From Ectobacillus polymachus (GTDB taxonomy: Bacteria > Bacillota > Bacilli > Bacillales > Bacillaceae_G), in NCBI RefSeq assembly GCF_048159605.1, contig NZ_JBLREB010000003.1, forward strand, positions 173,666-237,665: a stretch of DNA of 64,000 nt, written 5' to 3'. Below the pieces are notes generated by a model that had not been told where the DNA came from, did not search any database, and was given only the letters and a program-made list of their open reading frames with translations. A program made the translations under genes and the position numbers. This document shows, piece by piece, positions 33,060-41,309 of this stretch. Positions within the stretch are counted from its first letter, which is position 1. Each line of letters starts with the position of its first letter.

Positions 33060-33345
33060 AACGCGGGGGCACAGGAGCTTTTTTATCCTATGCAAAAAGA
33101 CTCCTCCATCCTTTCTATGAAAGGACGGAAGAGTCATCATTCCGCGGTACCACCTTACTTGGTGTAATGAAATACACCCACTTTCACCTGTAACGCAGGT
33201 GTAACGCTTTGGCTTTCACCAAAGGCTCCAAGGTAGGTTCAGCAACTTCAAAGGCGAGGAATCTTACAGCCGATGGATTCCATTCTCTAACGCCTGAATC
33301 TTGCTTACTAATCCTTTTCTTACGCTTTTTCCCTGTATATACTTG
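33060..33345 (-). promoter_or_regulatory. Proline-specific T-box leader of proBA
   Basis: On the minus strand the conserved T-box AAGGTGGTACCGCGG (33142-33157 region) is followed by a terminator. Upstream, stem I has AGAGAATGG and a specifier loop reading GAA-CCT-ACC, so the specifier codon is CCU (33235-33237), proline. Uncharged tRNA-Pro would pair with it and with the antiterminator bulge to allow proBA transcription. Confidence 0.9.
33094..33135 (-). terminator. T-box regulated terminator
   Basis: GACTCTTCCGTCCTTTC and GAAAGGATGGAGGAGTC (one G-U) form a long stem followed by TTTTT on the minus strand. The T-box sequence immediately upstream can form the competing antiterminator. Confidence 0.9.
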
Positions 33346-33350
33346 ACGTT

Positions 33351-33380
33351 ATTATGCACCAGAAAAAGAGTGAATGTCAA
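33351..33380 (-). promoter_or_regulatory. Promoter of the T-box/proBA transcript
   Basis: On the minus strand TTGACA (33375-33380), an 18-base spacer and CATAAT (33351-33356), a few bases before the start of the T-box leader. Confidence 0.6.
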
Positions 33381-33610
33381 GATAGGATGCTTTGCTTGTA
33401 TAGATAATTGTGAAAATAGACATTACAGTTCCATCCTTACTATCAACGAAAAATGATATTAAGTTATCATTGCAAAAACGAGACGTAGTTTACAACTTTC
33501 CTAATATTGTAAAAATATGTTATAAAATCATGTAAAATCCCATTTATTCCTATAATGCTATATTATAATGCTCATGAAGTTTAAAACTATATGGAAAAGG
33601 AAGGGGAAGC

Positions 33611-34297
33611 ATGCAGCAAATTATTGATGAGCATTTTACTTTTTTGCAGAATGTGAGACAAAATCAACGGATGATGAAAACACTTGAAGAACGCAATATT
33701 ACCATTTTGACGGATTGTGAAGAATACAAAGAGCTAGCGAAACGCTTTTACGCCAAGTATTACAACCCACAGGTAGGAAAGCGGATTGCTTTAGTCGGGA
33801 TGGATCCGAACAAACGTGGTTCCGGTAAAACAGGCGTTCCGTTTTTAGATTTTAAATCGCTATCCGTCTTTCTTGACAAAGTCCCTCGTGAAACATCTGA
33901 TGCAAGCTCACAATTCATCTACGGAATCATCCAACATTTCGGTCCAACTGCATTCTTTCAGCATGTATACATGACTAATGTGTCTTGGTTTGGTTTTCAA
34001 CGTCACCGAAAGGCTTTTCATTACTACGATTTAGCAGGGTGGATTGCAAGACTATTTACAAAGGGATTCATCAAGGAAATGACAATGCTAAATCCAAGCT
34101 GTATTGTACCACTTGGAGAAAGAGTAGAAGAAACACTCCTCGAAATGAAACAGGATGGCCGCCTTCCTCAAGATATAACCATCACAGAGCGCCTTCCTCA
34201 TCCTTATTGGTGCTCTAAGCCGCAAAATTTGGAAAGGGGACGACAAAAATATATTGATGTCATTGAACAGTTCATAGAAGAAGGAGTGGTGAAATAG
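33611..34297 (+). CDS. Uracil-DNA glycosylase superfamily protein (SMUG-like)
   Basis: 228 aa. LVGMDPNKRGSGKTGVPFLD (about residues 63-82) matches the first UDG active-site motif in SMUG-like form (G-M-[DN]-P...G...TG-x-PF), and ERLPHPYWCS near residue 198 matches the second (H-P-x). These place it in the UDG fold superfamily and suggest base excision of uracil or a damaged base. The normal motif has Asn after GM, here Asp, so activity may differ. AAGGGGAAGC precedes the ATG. It is a single gene with its own terminator. Confidence 0.65.
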   Translation: MQQIIDEHFTFLQNVRQNQRMMKTLEERNITILTDCEEYKELAKRFYAKYYNPQVGKRIALVGMDPNKRGSGKTGVPFLDFKSLSVFLDKVPRETSDASSQFIYGIIQHFGPTAFFQHVYMTNVSWFGFQRHRKAFHYYDLAGWIARLFTKGFIKEMTMLNPSCIVPLGERVEETLLEMKQDGRLPQDITITERLPHPYWCSKPQNLERGRQKYIDVIEQFIEEGVVK

Positions 34298-34302
34298 TAT
34301 AG

Positions 34303-34339
34303 AACAGCTTGAGACGGATTTAGGGCTCAAGCTGTTTTG
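34303..34339 (+). terminator. Terminator after the UDG-like gene
   Basis: AACAGCTTGAG and CTCAAGCTGTT pair perfectly, followed by TTGTTTTT. Confidence 0.85.
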
Positions 34340-34473
34340 TTTTTGATCTTTTGCAGGAAAAATAGAGTCTTGCGAATGTGCTCGAAAAAAAACTCATTCT
34401 TGAAAAAGGATTGCACGTTAAAAACATGTAATCTAATATAATGTGATGTAATGCCATGAAAGAGGTGATGTTG

Positions 34474-35154
34474 ATGATAAAGGATTCAATCGAAAGAGAT
34501 GCAGTGTACAATGTGATTTATAGAAGGAGAGATGTTCGCAGTTTTCTTCCTAATCCGATTCCAGAGGATGTAATAGAGAGGATTTTACAAGCAGCACATC
34601 ATGCACCTTCGGTAGGATTTATGCAGCCTTGGAATTTTATCTTAGTTACGTCCCCGCAGATAAAGGATCAATTAGCTTGGGCAGCTGAGAAGGAAAGGAA
34701 AGCGCTTTCTATTCACTATGAAGAAGAACGGGCGGCTAAGTTTTTATCCTTAAAAGTAGAGGGAATTCAACAAGCGCCGCTGACGATTTGTGTCACATGT
34801 GATCCAACGAGAGGCGGCTCTCATGTGCTAGGGAGAAATTCCATTCCAGAAACAGATGTTTTATCAACGGCATGTGCGATTCAAAATATGTGGTTAGCTT
34901 CATGTGCAGAAGGATTGGCTTTGGGCTGGGTTAGCTTTTATAAGAAAAATGATGTACGCGATATTTTGCATATTCCGCCTCATATTGATCCGGTTGCCTT
35001 GCTTTCCATTGGGTACACAGATGACTATCCTACGGCTCCTATTTTAGAGACGGCCAATTGGGAAAAACGCCGTTCCCTTGAAAATTTAATTTTTCATGAA
35101 ACGTGGGGGAATGGTATCGAATTAGAAGCAGCTGCAAAAAATGTTGAAAAGTAA
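34474..35154 (+). CDS. bluB: 5,6-dimethylbenzimidazole synthase
   Basis: 226 aa from ATG 34474, placed 5 bases after AGAGGTGA; ATG 34456 lies before that site. BluB fragments reduced FMN with oxygen to make the lower ligand DMB. Diagnostic stretches are YRRRDVRSFLPNPIP, HHAPSVGFMQPWNFILV, GRNSIPETDVLSTACAIQNMWLA and GLALGWVSFY, which separate BluB from ordinary nitroreductases. It lies directly upstream of two cobalamin riboswitches and is transcribed separately. An oxygen-dependent enzyme is paired here with an anaerobic-type corrin pathway. Confidence 0.92.
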   Translation: MIKDSIERDAVYNVIYRRRDVRSFLPNPIPEDVIERILQAAHHAPSVGFMQPWNFILVTSPQIKDQLAWAAEKERKALSIHYEEERAAKFLSLKVEGIQQAPLTICVTCDPTRGGSHVLGRNSIPETDVLSTACAIQNMWLASCAEGLALGWVSFYKKNDVRDILHIPPHIDPVALLSIGYTDDYPTAPILETANWEKRRSLENLIFHETWGNGIELEAAAKNVEK

Positions 35155-35231
35155 AACAAATTACGATATCATGAACACTATAAGTAAGAAATAGTTTTAT
35201 AATTCTATATTTTCTATATTTTTCTAGCAAT

Positions 35232-35389
35232 AAATTAAGATGCCGCAAAAGGCTTAATAGGGAATCCGTATAAGAAACGGAACTGCCCCCGCAACTGTAT
35301 GTGTAGACGAAATAGGTGAACCACTGTAAAGGAATACGGGAAGGACCTAAAGTAGAGAGAAACACGAGTCAGGAGACCTATCTTAATTT
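35232..35389 (+). promoter_or_regulatory. Cobalamin riboswitch 1
   Basis: Closing stem AAATTAAGAT/ATCTTAATTT. Conserved core: TAGGGAATCC, GGAACTGCCCCCGCAACTGTA and the B12 box GAGTCAGGAGACCT. A terminator follows at 35479-35508. It should end transcription when adenosylcobalamin is abundant. It lies first in tandem ahead of a second cobalamin riboswitch. Confidence 0.93.
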
Positions 35390-35478
35390 CGTAAGTTTCA
35401 AATTCTTCGGGGATTGAGAAGGTGAAGTGTCAGCAGCAAAAGGTCTATATACCTTTTTCCTTTTTATGCTTTCGTTTC

Positions 35479-35508
35479 CCACTTAAGGTCCCCTTGAGTG
35501 GCTTTTTT
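35479..35508 (+). terminator. Terminator of cobalamin riboswitch 1
   Basis: CCACTTAAGG and CCTTGAGTGG (one G-U) with a 3-base loop and a TTTTTT tail. Confidence 0.88.
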
Positions 35509-35555
35509 GTTTTGAAGGAAAAAATGAAGAGATGAATAATAAAATAGAATGATAG

Positions 35556-35722
35556 AAATAAGGTACATAGCTAGGTATAAGCTGTGTTTAAAAGGGAAGA
35601 TGGTGAAAATCCATCACGGTACCCGCCACTGTAATGGGGAGTTTCATTGTATATGTCACTGAGCCGATGCTTGGGAAGACATAATGAAATGACGAACCTA
35701 AGTCAGGAGACCTGCCTTGTTT
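35556..35722 (+). promoter_or_regulatory. Cobalamin riboswitch 2
   Basis: Closing stem AAATAAGG/CCTTGTTT. Core motifs AAAAGGGAAG, GGTGAAAATCC, ACCCGCCACTGTAATGGGGA, a CACTGAGCCGATGCTTGGGAAGAC side arm and the B12 box AAGTCAGGAGACCTGCC. The form differs from riboswitch 1 (CCCGCCACTG rather than CCCGCAACTG), so the two are not a recent duplication. A terminator at 35789 precedes cbiW. Confidence 0.94.
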
Positions 35723-35788
35723 TGCATGCTTTCTGGAACCTACGGGATATGGGTGAAAGTGCTGACTGAATGCTCATGTATTTATTCG

Positions 35789-35818
35789 CACCCCTATCTG
35801 TAGATAGGGGTGTTTTTT
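35789..35818 (+). terminator. Terminator of cobalamin riboswitch 2
   Basis: CACCCCTATC and GATAGGGGTG pair perfectly with a TGTA loop, followed by TTTTTT, 20 bases before the cbiW ribosome site. Confidence 0.92.
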
Positions 35819-35840
35819 ATACACAGAAAGGGAGTGCAAG

Positions 35841-36218
35841 ATGACGACTTGGAACTTAACAGGAACAAAGCATCACGTATTAATTTGTAATGGAAGCAGT
35901 TGTATGAGAAAGGGAGGAGAGGAAGTAACACAAGCAATTCGTGAGGAGATCACGAATGTACAGGCTGACGCAAGTATACATACGACAAGAACGAGGTGCA
36001 ATGGAAGATGCAAGGATGCTCCTATTGTCATCGCGTACCCGCAAGGAACGTGGTACAAGGAAGTAAATAAAGAGAGTGCTTGCAGTATTGTCCATCATTT
36101 AATAAAGGGCACTACGAAAGAGGAAGCAGTCCTCTACCACTATGAAGATGGTGGTTTTGCAGCACCTGCCCATTCCACGAGTGAGGATGGGATAGTAAAG
36201 GTGCCTAACTTGAAATAG
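35841..36218 (+). CDS. cbiW: Thioredoxin-like [2Fe-2S] ferredoxin of the cobalamin operon
   Basis: 125 aa. Cys-containing segments CNGSSCMRKGG and TRCNGRCKDAPIV give the four cysteines expected for a [2Fe-2S] ferredoxin of the thioredoxin-like fold. In the B. megaterium cobalamin operon the first gene, cbiW, encodes such a protein ahead of cbiH60, as here. It may pass electrons to a ring-synthesis or cobalt-reduction step; its exact partner is not established. AAAGGGAG precedes the ATG. Confidence 0.82.
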   Translation: MTTWNLTGTKHHVLICNGSSCMRKGGEEVTQAIREEITNVQADASIHTTRTRCNGRCKDAPIVIAYPQGTWYKEVNKESACSIVHHLIKGTTKEEAVLYHYEDGGFAAPAHSTSEDGIVKVPNLK

Positions 36219-36262
36219 ACAACATTTGGCATTTCGATATATGGGAAAGGTGGCGCATAAAA

Positions 36263-37840
36263 GTGACAGGAAAAGTAGCAATTATCGGATTTGGCCCGGG
36301 TAGCTTTGACCATATTACGCACCGGGCAAAGGAAGCCATAGAAGAATGTGACATGATCATAGGATACAAAACCTATGTCGACTTGATTGAAGGATTAGTA
36401 AAAGGACAAACCATCATTAGCACAGGTATGACTGAAGAAGTAAGCAGAGCGCAGGAAGCCGTAAAACAGGCAGAACAAGGTAAAAACGTCGGAGTCATTT
36501 CCAGCGGAGATGCTGGTGTATACGGGATGGCTGGGCTTATTTATGAAGTGCTGCTGAATAAAGACTGGCACAAGGAAACGGGAGTAGAGGTAGAAATTAT
36601 TCCAGGGATCTCCGCTATTAACTCCTGTGCTTCTTTATTAGGAGCTCCTATTATGCATGATGCGTGCACGATCAGTCTAAGTGATCATTTAACGCCGTGG
36701 AGTTTAATTGAGAAACGAATTGATGCAGCAGCCGGGGCTGATTTTGTCATTGCTTTTTATAATCCAAAAAGCGGTAGAAGAACGAGACAAATTGAAGAGG
36801 CGCAAAGAATTTTATTGCAATATCGTTCTCCTAATACCCCGGTTGGATTAGTGAAAAGTGCTTACCGAGATCGGCAGCATGTAGTTATTACGAATCTTGC
36901 AGATATGCTGAATCACGATATTGGGATGCTGACCACTGTTATCGTCGGAAATTCATCGACGTTCGTTTACGATGATTTGATGATAACGCCGCGCGGCTAT
37001 CAACGAAAATATACGCTAGATAAGACGGAGCAACGACTTGCACCGCATCAGCGCTTACAGAAGGAAGCAGAGCCATGGTCACTTGATCAGGGTACATCTA
37101 AGCCTTCAGCAAGAGAACTGGCTGAAGAGGCATTACAGGCTATTACGGGAAAAACAGAGGATAGTGCTACTAGAATGCAGCAGCCAATCTCATCCATATT
37201 CGAGCTTGCCGTAAGTCCTGGTGTTGCCAATAAGAAATTTACAGCTGAGCAGATGCTGACGCTTGCTAATCTTATATCAGACAAAGGAACGATGGAATAT
37301 ACACCGGATCATGCGATCAAGCTTGCGATTCCAACTGATAATCCGGATACCATAATCGATACTTTGCAGGAGGCGGGTTTTTTACTTTCCCCTATAGGTG
37401 ATGTGTTGACGGTAAAAGCATGTGATTTTTGCGATAGCGAGAAAACAGATGGCATTCCTTATGCAGAGGAGATTCAGCAAAAATTAGGAGGTCTTGAACT
37501 GCCTAAAGAGCTGAAGATTGGGTTTAACGGTTGTGGTATGGCGTGCTACGGTGCAGTAAAAGAAGATATTGGCATTGTATACCGCAAAGGAGCATTCGAT
37601 TTATTTTTAGGTGCAAAAACAGCGGGACGGAATGCACATTCAGGTCAAATCGTTGCAGAAGGAATTCCGCCTGACAAAATTGTCGGTATCGTTGAAGCAA
37701 TCGTCCAGGAATATAAGGAAAAAGGATATCCAAACGAACGCTTTTACAAATTCTTTAAGCGCGTCAAGAATGTACAAGGCTTCGAGTACCAGGATATAAC
37801 GCCGAATTTGAAAATAGAAGAACCAGTATGCGGAGAGTAG
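36263..37840 (+). CDS. cbiH60: Cobalt-factor III C17 methyltransferase with Fe-S C-terminal domain (CbiH60)
   Basis: 525 aa from GTG after AAAGGTGG. The N-terminal SAM methyltransferase (about residues 1-245: IGFGPGSFDHIT, SSGDAGVYGMAGL, VEIIPGISAIN) methylates C17 and contracts the ring. The C-terminal part (about 310-525) is a sulfite/nitrite-reductase-like domain with ACDFC and NGCGMAC, four cysteines for a 4Fe-4S cluster. This fusion is the known CbiH60 of B. megaterium. Confidence 0.93.
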   Translation: MTGKVAIIGFGPGSFDHITHRAKEAIEECDMIIGYKTYVDLIEGLVKGQTIISTGMTEEVSRAQEAVKQAEQGKNVGVISSGDAGVYGMAGLIYEVLLNKDWHKETGVEVEIIPGISAINSCASLLGAPIMHDACTISLSDHLTPWSLIEKRIDAAAGADFVIAFYNPKSGRRTRQIEEAQRILLQYRSPNTPVGLVKSAYRDRQHVVITNLADMLNHDIGMLTTVIVGNSSTFVYDDLMITPRGYQRKYTLDKTEQRLAPHQRLQKEAEPWSLDQGTSKPSARELAEEALQAITGKTEDSATRMQQPISSIFELAVSPGVANKKFTAEQMLTLANLISDKGTMEYTPDHAIKLAIPTDNPDTIIDTLQEAGFLLSPIGDVLTVKACDFCDSEKTDGIPYAEEIQQKLGGLELPKELKIGFNGCGMACYGAVKEDIGIVYRKGAFDLFLGAKTAGRNAHSGQIVAEGIPPDKIVGIVEAIVQEYKEKGYPNERFYKFFKRVKNVQGFEYQDITPNLKIEEPVCGE

Positions 37841-37860
37841 CAAAATAAGGGGGAAGACGC

Positions 37861-38775
37861 GTGAAAGCGATTTTATTTGTAGGGCATGGGAGTAAAGATC
37901 CAGAAGGAAACAGTCAAGTACTGCAGTTTATCGAAAATATGAAGCCAGAATGGGATCCATCTCTTTTATTAGAAGCATGTTTTTTAGAGTTTGAAAAACC
38001 GACAGTCAGTCAAGGAATTGATAACTGTGTAACAAAAGGTGCGAATGAAGTCATCGTCATTCCAATCATGCTTTTGCCAGCTGGACATTCGAAAATACAT
38101 ATACCAGCGGCTATTGATGAGGCAAAACAAAAGTATCCGCATGTAACATTTACATATGGCAAACCAATCGGTGTCCATGAACAAATTTTCGAGATTTTGA
38201 AAACGAGATTAGAAGAAATCGGTGAGAATCCAGCTGAGCCATCAATGGATACTGGTATTCTCCTGTTAGGACGCGGCGGAAGCGATCCTGATGCAAACAG
38301 CGATTTATACAAGATTGCAAGATTACTATGGGAGAAAACAAACTATAAACTAGTAGAACCTGCCTTCATGGGTGTAACGGATCCACTTGTAGAGGAAGGG
38401 GTGGAACGCCTTATTAAGCTTGGGGCAAAGAAAGTCATTATTCTTCCTTACTTTTTATTCACCGGCATTTTAATAAAACGTTTGGAAGGGATGATTTCCA
38501 AGTTTCAATTGCAGCACGCTGACATTTCGTTTGAATTGGCAGACTACTTTGGCTATCATCCGAAATTACAGACGATTATACAAGAGCGTGTGGAGGAAAC
38601 ATTGCAAGGTGATGTGCAAATGAATTGTGATGTATGTCAGTATCGTCTTGATGCGATGGAGCATATTGACCATCATCATCACGACCATGATCACGGACAT
38701 GACCATGACCATCATCACGACCACGACCATGATCATGATCATCACGATCATGAAAAGGCAGGCGGATTGCGATGA
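37861..38775 (+). CDS. cbiX: Sirohydrochlorin cobaltochelatase, long form with His-rich tail
   Basis: 304 aa from GTG after AAGGGGGAAG. It inserts cobalt into sirohydrochlorin at the start of the anaerobic route. Two CbiX repeats are visible (FVGHGSKDPEGN near residue 5 and LLGRGGSDPDANSD near 138). MNCDVCQY (about residue 255) supplies the MxCxxC motif, and the last 40 residues hold over 20 histidines alternating with aspartates, probably storing or delivering cobalt. The B. megaterium enzyme has the same MxCxxC and His-rich features. cbiJ overlaps by ATGA. Confidence 0.95.
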   Translation: MKAILFVGHGSKDPEGNSQVLQFIENMKPEWDPSLLLEACFLEFEKPTVSQGIDNCVTKGANEVIVIPIMLLPAGHSKIHIPAAIDEAKQKYPHVTFTYGKPIGVHEQIFEILKTRLEEIGENPAEPSMDTGILLLGRGGSDPDANSDLYKIARLLWEKTNYKLVEPAFMGVTDPLVEEGVERLIKLGAKKVIILPYFLFTGILIKRLEGMISKFQLQHADISFELADYFGYHPKLQTIIQERVEETLQGDVQMNCDVCQYRLDAMEHIDHHHHDHDHGHDHDHHHDHDHDHDHHDHEKAGGLR

Positions 38776-39536
38776 TTTTCATGCTAGCGGGCACAAGTGA
38801 TGCACGTGCATTGGCGTTAGAAATCAAGAAGGCTGGTTATTCTCTTCTTACAACCGTTGTTACAGAAAATGCGGCATCTGAAATGAGGCAGGTAGGAATC
38901 GATGTTAGGACAGGTAGAATGACGGATCAGGAAATGGCTGATTTCATTCAGGAAACAGGGGTACAAGTTATCGTGGATGCCAGCCATCCGTTTGCAGAAG
39001 AGGCTTCTAAAAATGCCATTCGTGCTGGCCAGCAAGCACAAATTCCGTATATTCGCTATGAACGTGAATCCCAAGAATTTGCGTACGAGAACATGACAGT
39101 CGTGAGCAGCTATGAAGAAGCAGCCGAAGCAGCAGCGAAGAAAAAAGGGGTTGTCATGTTAACGACTGGCAGCAAAACCTTGCAAATCTTTACAGAAAGA
39201 TTAGTAGCACTCCCGGATATTCGTCTCATTGCCCGGATGCTGCCGCGTACAGACAATATGGAAAAGTGTGAAAAACTGGGATTACCGCAAAAAAATATCG
39301 TGGCGATTCAAGGACCATTTACAAAGGAGCTGGATAAAGCTCTTTATAACCAATATGGCGTCACCACGATGATTACAAAGGAAAGTGGAAAAGTTGGATC
39401 GGTTGATGAGAAGGTAGAGGCGGCCAAAGAACTTGGTATCGACATTATTCTCATTGAACGGCCGAAAATGGAATATGGACGTATGTATTCGCAGTTTTCC
39501 GATGTAATAAAAGCATTAGAAGAAGTTTACGGTTAA
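38772..39536 (+). CDS. cbiJ: Cobalt-precorrin-6A reductase
   Basis: 254 aa. It reduces the corrin macrocycle with NAD(P)H. The N-terminal FMLAGTSDARALALEIKKAG dinucleotide-binding start, DASHPFAEEASKNA near residue 75 and MLTTGSKTLQIF are CbiJ/CobK signatures. It is translationally coupled to cbiX by ATGA, and the order is as in B. megaterium. Confidence 0.93.
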   Translation: MIFMLAGTSDARALALEIKKAGYSLLTTVVTENAASEMRQVGIDVRTGRMTDQEMADFIQETGVQVIVDASHPFAEEASKNAIRAGQQAQIPYIRYERESQEFAYENMTVVSSYEEAAEAAAKKKGVVMLTTGSKTLQIFTERLVALPDIRLIARMLPRTDNMEKCEKLGLPQKNIVAIQGPFTKELDKALYNQYGVTTMITKESGKVGSVDEKVEAAKELGIDIILIERPKMEYGRMYSQFSDVIKALEEVYG

Positions 39537-39557
39537 ATAGAAAAGGAGATGGAGAGT

Positions 39558-40205
39558 ATGGATTTTCGAACTGAATTTAAACCTATTACGGTGCAACCTG
39601 AACAAATTGAAGGAAAAAGCTTTGAAATGATCACAGAGGAACTTGGACCTCATTCCTTTACAGAGGAACAATATCCAATTGTGCAGCGTGTCATCCATGC
39701 ATCAGCAGATTTTGAGCTTGGCAGAAGCCTATTATTCCATCCAGATGCAATCCAAGCAGGCATTCGTGCGATTCGAAGCGGGAAAAAAGTTGTAGCGGAT
39801 GTGCAAATGGTGCAAGTTGGAGCGAACAAAACACGAATTGAAAAATTTGGCGGAGAAATTAAGGTATATATTTCGGATCCTGATGTGAGAGAAGAAGCGA
39901 AGCGCTTAAATACGACGCGTGCGATTATTTCCATGCGAAAGGCAATTAAAGAAGCAGATGGCGGCATTTATGCAATTGGTAATGCGCCAACAGCATTATT
40001 AGAGCTAATTCGTCTAATCAAAGAAGGAGAAGCGAAGCCAGATCTTGTGATTGGCTTACCGGTTGGATTTGTATCAGCGGCAGAATCAAAGGAAGAACTG
40101 GCTAAGCTAGATATTCCTTATATTACGAATATCGGAAGAAAAGGTGGCAGCACCATTACTGTTGCGGCACTTAATGCTCTATCCATTCTTGCTGATCGGG
40201 TGTAA
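39558..40205 (+). CDS. cbiC: Cobalt-precorrin-8 methylmutase
   Basis: 215 aa from the ATG 8 bases after AAAAGGAGA; an earlier in-frame ATG at 39549 overlaps that site. It moves the C11 methyl to C12 to form cobyrinic acid. The catalytic His is in RVIHASADFELG, and KVVADVQMVQVG and GNAPTALLEL are family segments. A GTAAGTC gap of 3 bases leads into cbiD. Confidence 0.94.
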   Translation: MDFRTEFKPITVQPEQIEGKSFEMITEELGPHSFTEEQYPIVQRVIHASADFELGRSLLFHPDAIQAGIRAIRSGKKVVADVQMVQVGANKTRIEKFGGEIKVYISDPDVREEAKRLNTTRAIISMRKAIKEADGGIYAIGNAPTALLELIRLIKEGEAKPDLVIGLPVGFVSAAESKEELAKLDIPYITNIGRKGGSTITVAALNALSILADRV

Positions 40206-40208
40206 GTC

Positions 40209-41309
40209 ATGAAAGAAGTGCCAACAGAGAAAAAACAACTGCGTGAGGGTTATACAACAGGCTCTTGTGCAACAGCAGCAACGAAAGCGGCGCTAACAGC
40301 TTTAATCACGGGAGAAGAGCAGACTGAAGCAACGATTTATTTGCCAATCAAAAGATTTGCTACGTTTGAACTTAAGTCGTGCAAAATGACGGAACATGCA
40401 GTAACGGCAGGCATAATCAAAGATGCCGGGGATGATCCAGATGCAACGCATGGTGCACGTATTCTTTCTACTGTGACTTGGACAGATAATCCAGGCATTG
40501 TACTTGATGGTGGGATTGGAGTCGGTCGCGTTACGAAAGAAGGCTTGCCTGTTCCCGTTGGTGAAGCGGCCATCAATCCGGTGCCGCGCCGGATGATTAT
40601 GGAGACGGCAAACGATGTCTTGCAGGAGTACGGGATTGAACGCGGCATTAAAATCGTGATTTCCGTTCCGGATGGAGAAGAAATTGCGAAAAAAACGTTA
40701 AATGGGCGACTAGGCATTATTGGTGGCATTTCGATCTTAGGAACGAGAGGGATTGTTGTTCCGTTTTCGACATCGGCTTTTAAAGCAAGCATCGTACAGG
40801 CCATTAAGGTAGCACGTGCTAGCCATTGTGATCATGTTGTTATCACAACAGGCGGTCGCAGTGAATCGTATGCGATGAAGCAATTTCCGGAGTTACCAGA
40901 AGAAGCGTTTATTGAAATGGGCGATTTCGTAGGATTTACGTTAAAGCAATGTAAGCGCAATGGAGTGCGGCACGTGTCGATGGTTGGGATGATGGGGAAA
41001 TTCTCCAAGGTAGCCCAAGGGATTATGATGGTTCACTCAAAGAGTGCCCCGGTTGATTTTGAGTTTTTAGCAAAGGTTGGACGCGAAGTAGGAGTTCCTG
41101 AGCCACTTCTTGCAGAAATTAAAGCAGCCAATACCGCATCTCAGGTGGGAGATTGGATGGTGAATCATGACTACAAGGAATACTTTACAAAGCTAAGTGA
41201 GTATTGCTGTCAGTCTGCTCTGCAGGAAATCGAGGGCGCTATGGAAATCGATACGACTTTATATACGTTAAAGGGAGAATGTTTAGGAAAGGCAGTGCTA
41301 CGTGGATGA
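40209..41309 (+). CDS. cbiD: Cobalt-precorrin-5B C1-methyltransferase
   Basis: 366 aa. It methylates C1 with SAM after acetaldehyde loss by CbiG. LREGYTTGSCATAATKAAL near the N-terminus, GAAxINPVPRRMI-type segment (GEAAINPVPRRMI) and ITTGGRSESYA are CbiD marks. It is specific to the anaerobic pathway. Its stop overlaps the cbiET start (ATGA). Confidence 0.95.
   Translation: MKEVPTEKKQLREGYTTGSCATAATKAALTALITGEEQTEATIYLPIKRFATFELKSCKMTEHAVTAGIIKDAGDDPDATHGARILSTVTWTDNPGIVLDGGIGVGRVTKEGLPVPVGEAAINPVPRRMIMETANDVLQEYGIERGIKIVISVPDGEEIAKKTLNGRLGIIGGISILGTRGIVVPFSTSAFKASIVQAIKVARASHCDHVVITTGGRSESYAMKQFPELPEEAFIEMGDFVGFTLKQCKRNGVRHVSMVGMMGKFSKVAQGIMMVHSKSAPVDFEFLAKVGREVGVPEPLLAEIKAANTASQVGDWMVNHDYKEYFTKLSEYCCQSALQEIEGAMEIDTTLYTLKGECLGKAVLRG

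Noticed and set aside
38566..38827. Minus-strand ORFs rich in M/V/I or D/H opposite the end of cbiX
   Set aside because: They are mirror readings of the CAT/GAC repeat that codes the His-rich CbiX tail.
40337..40804. 155-aa minus-strand ORF opposite cbiD
   Set aside because: Shadow of a strongly supported gene; no ribosome site and no domain.
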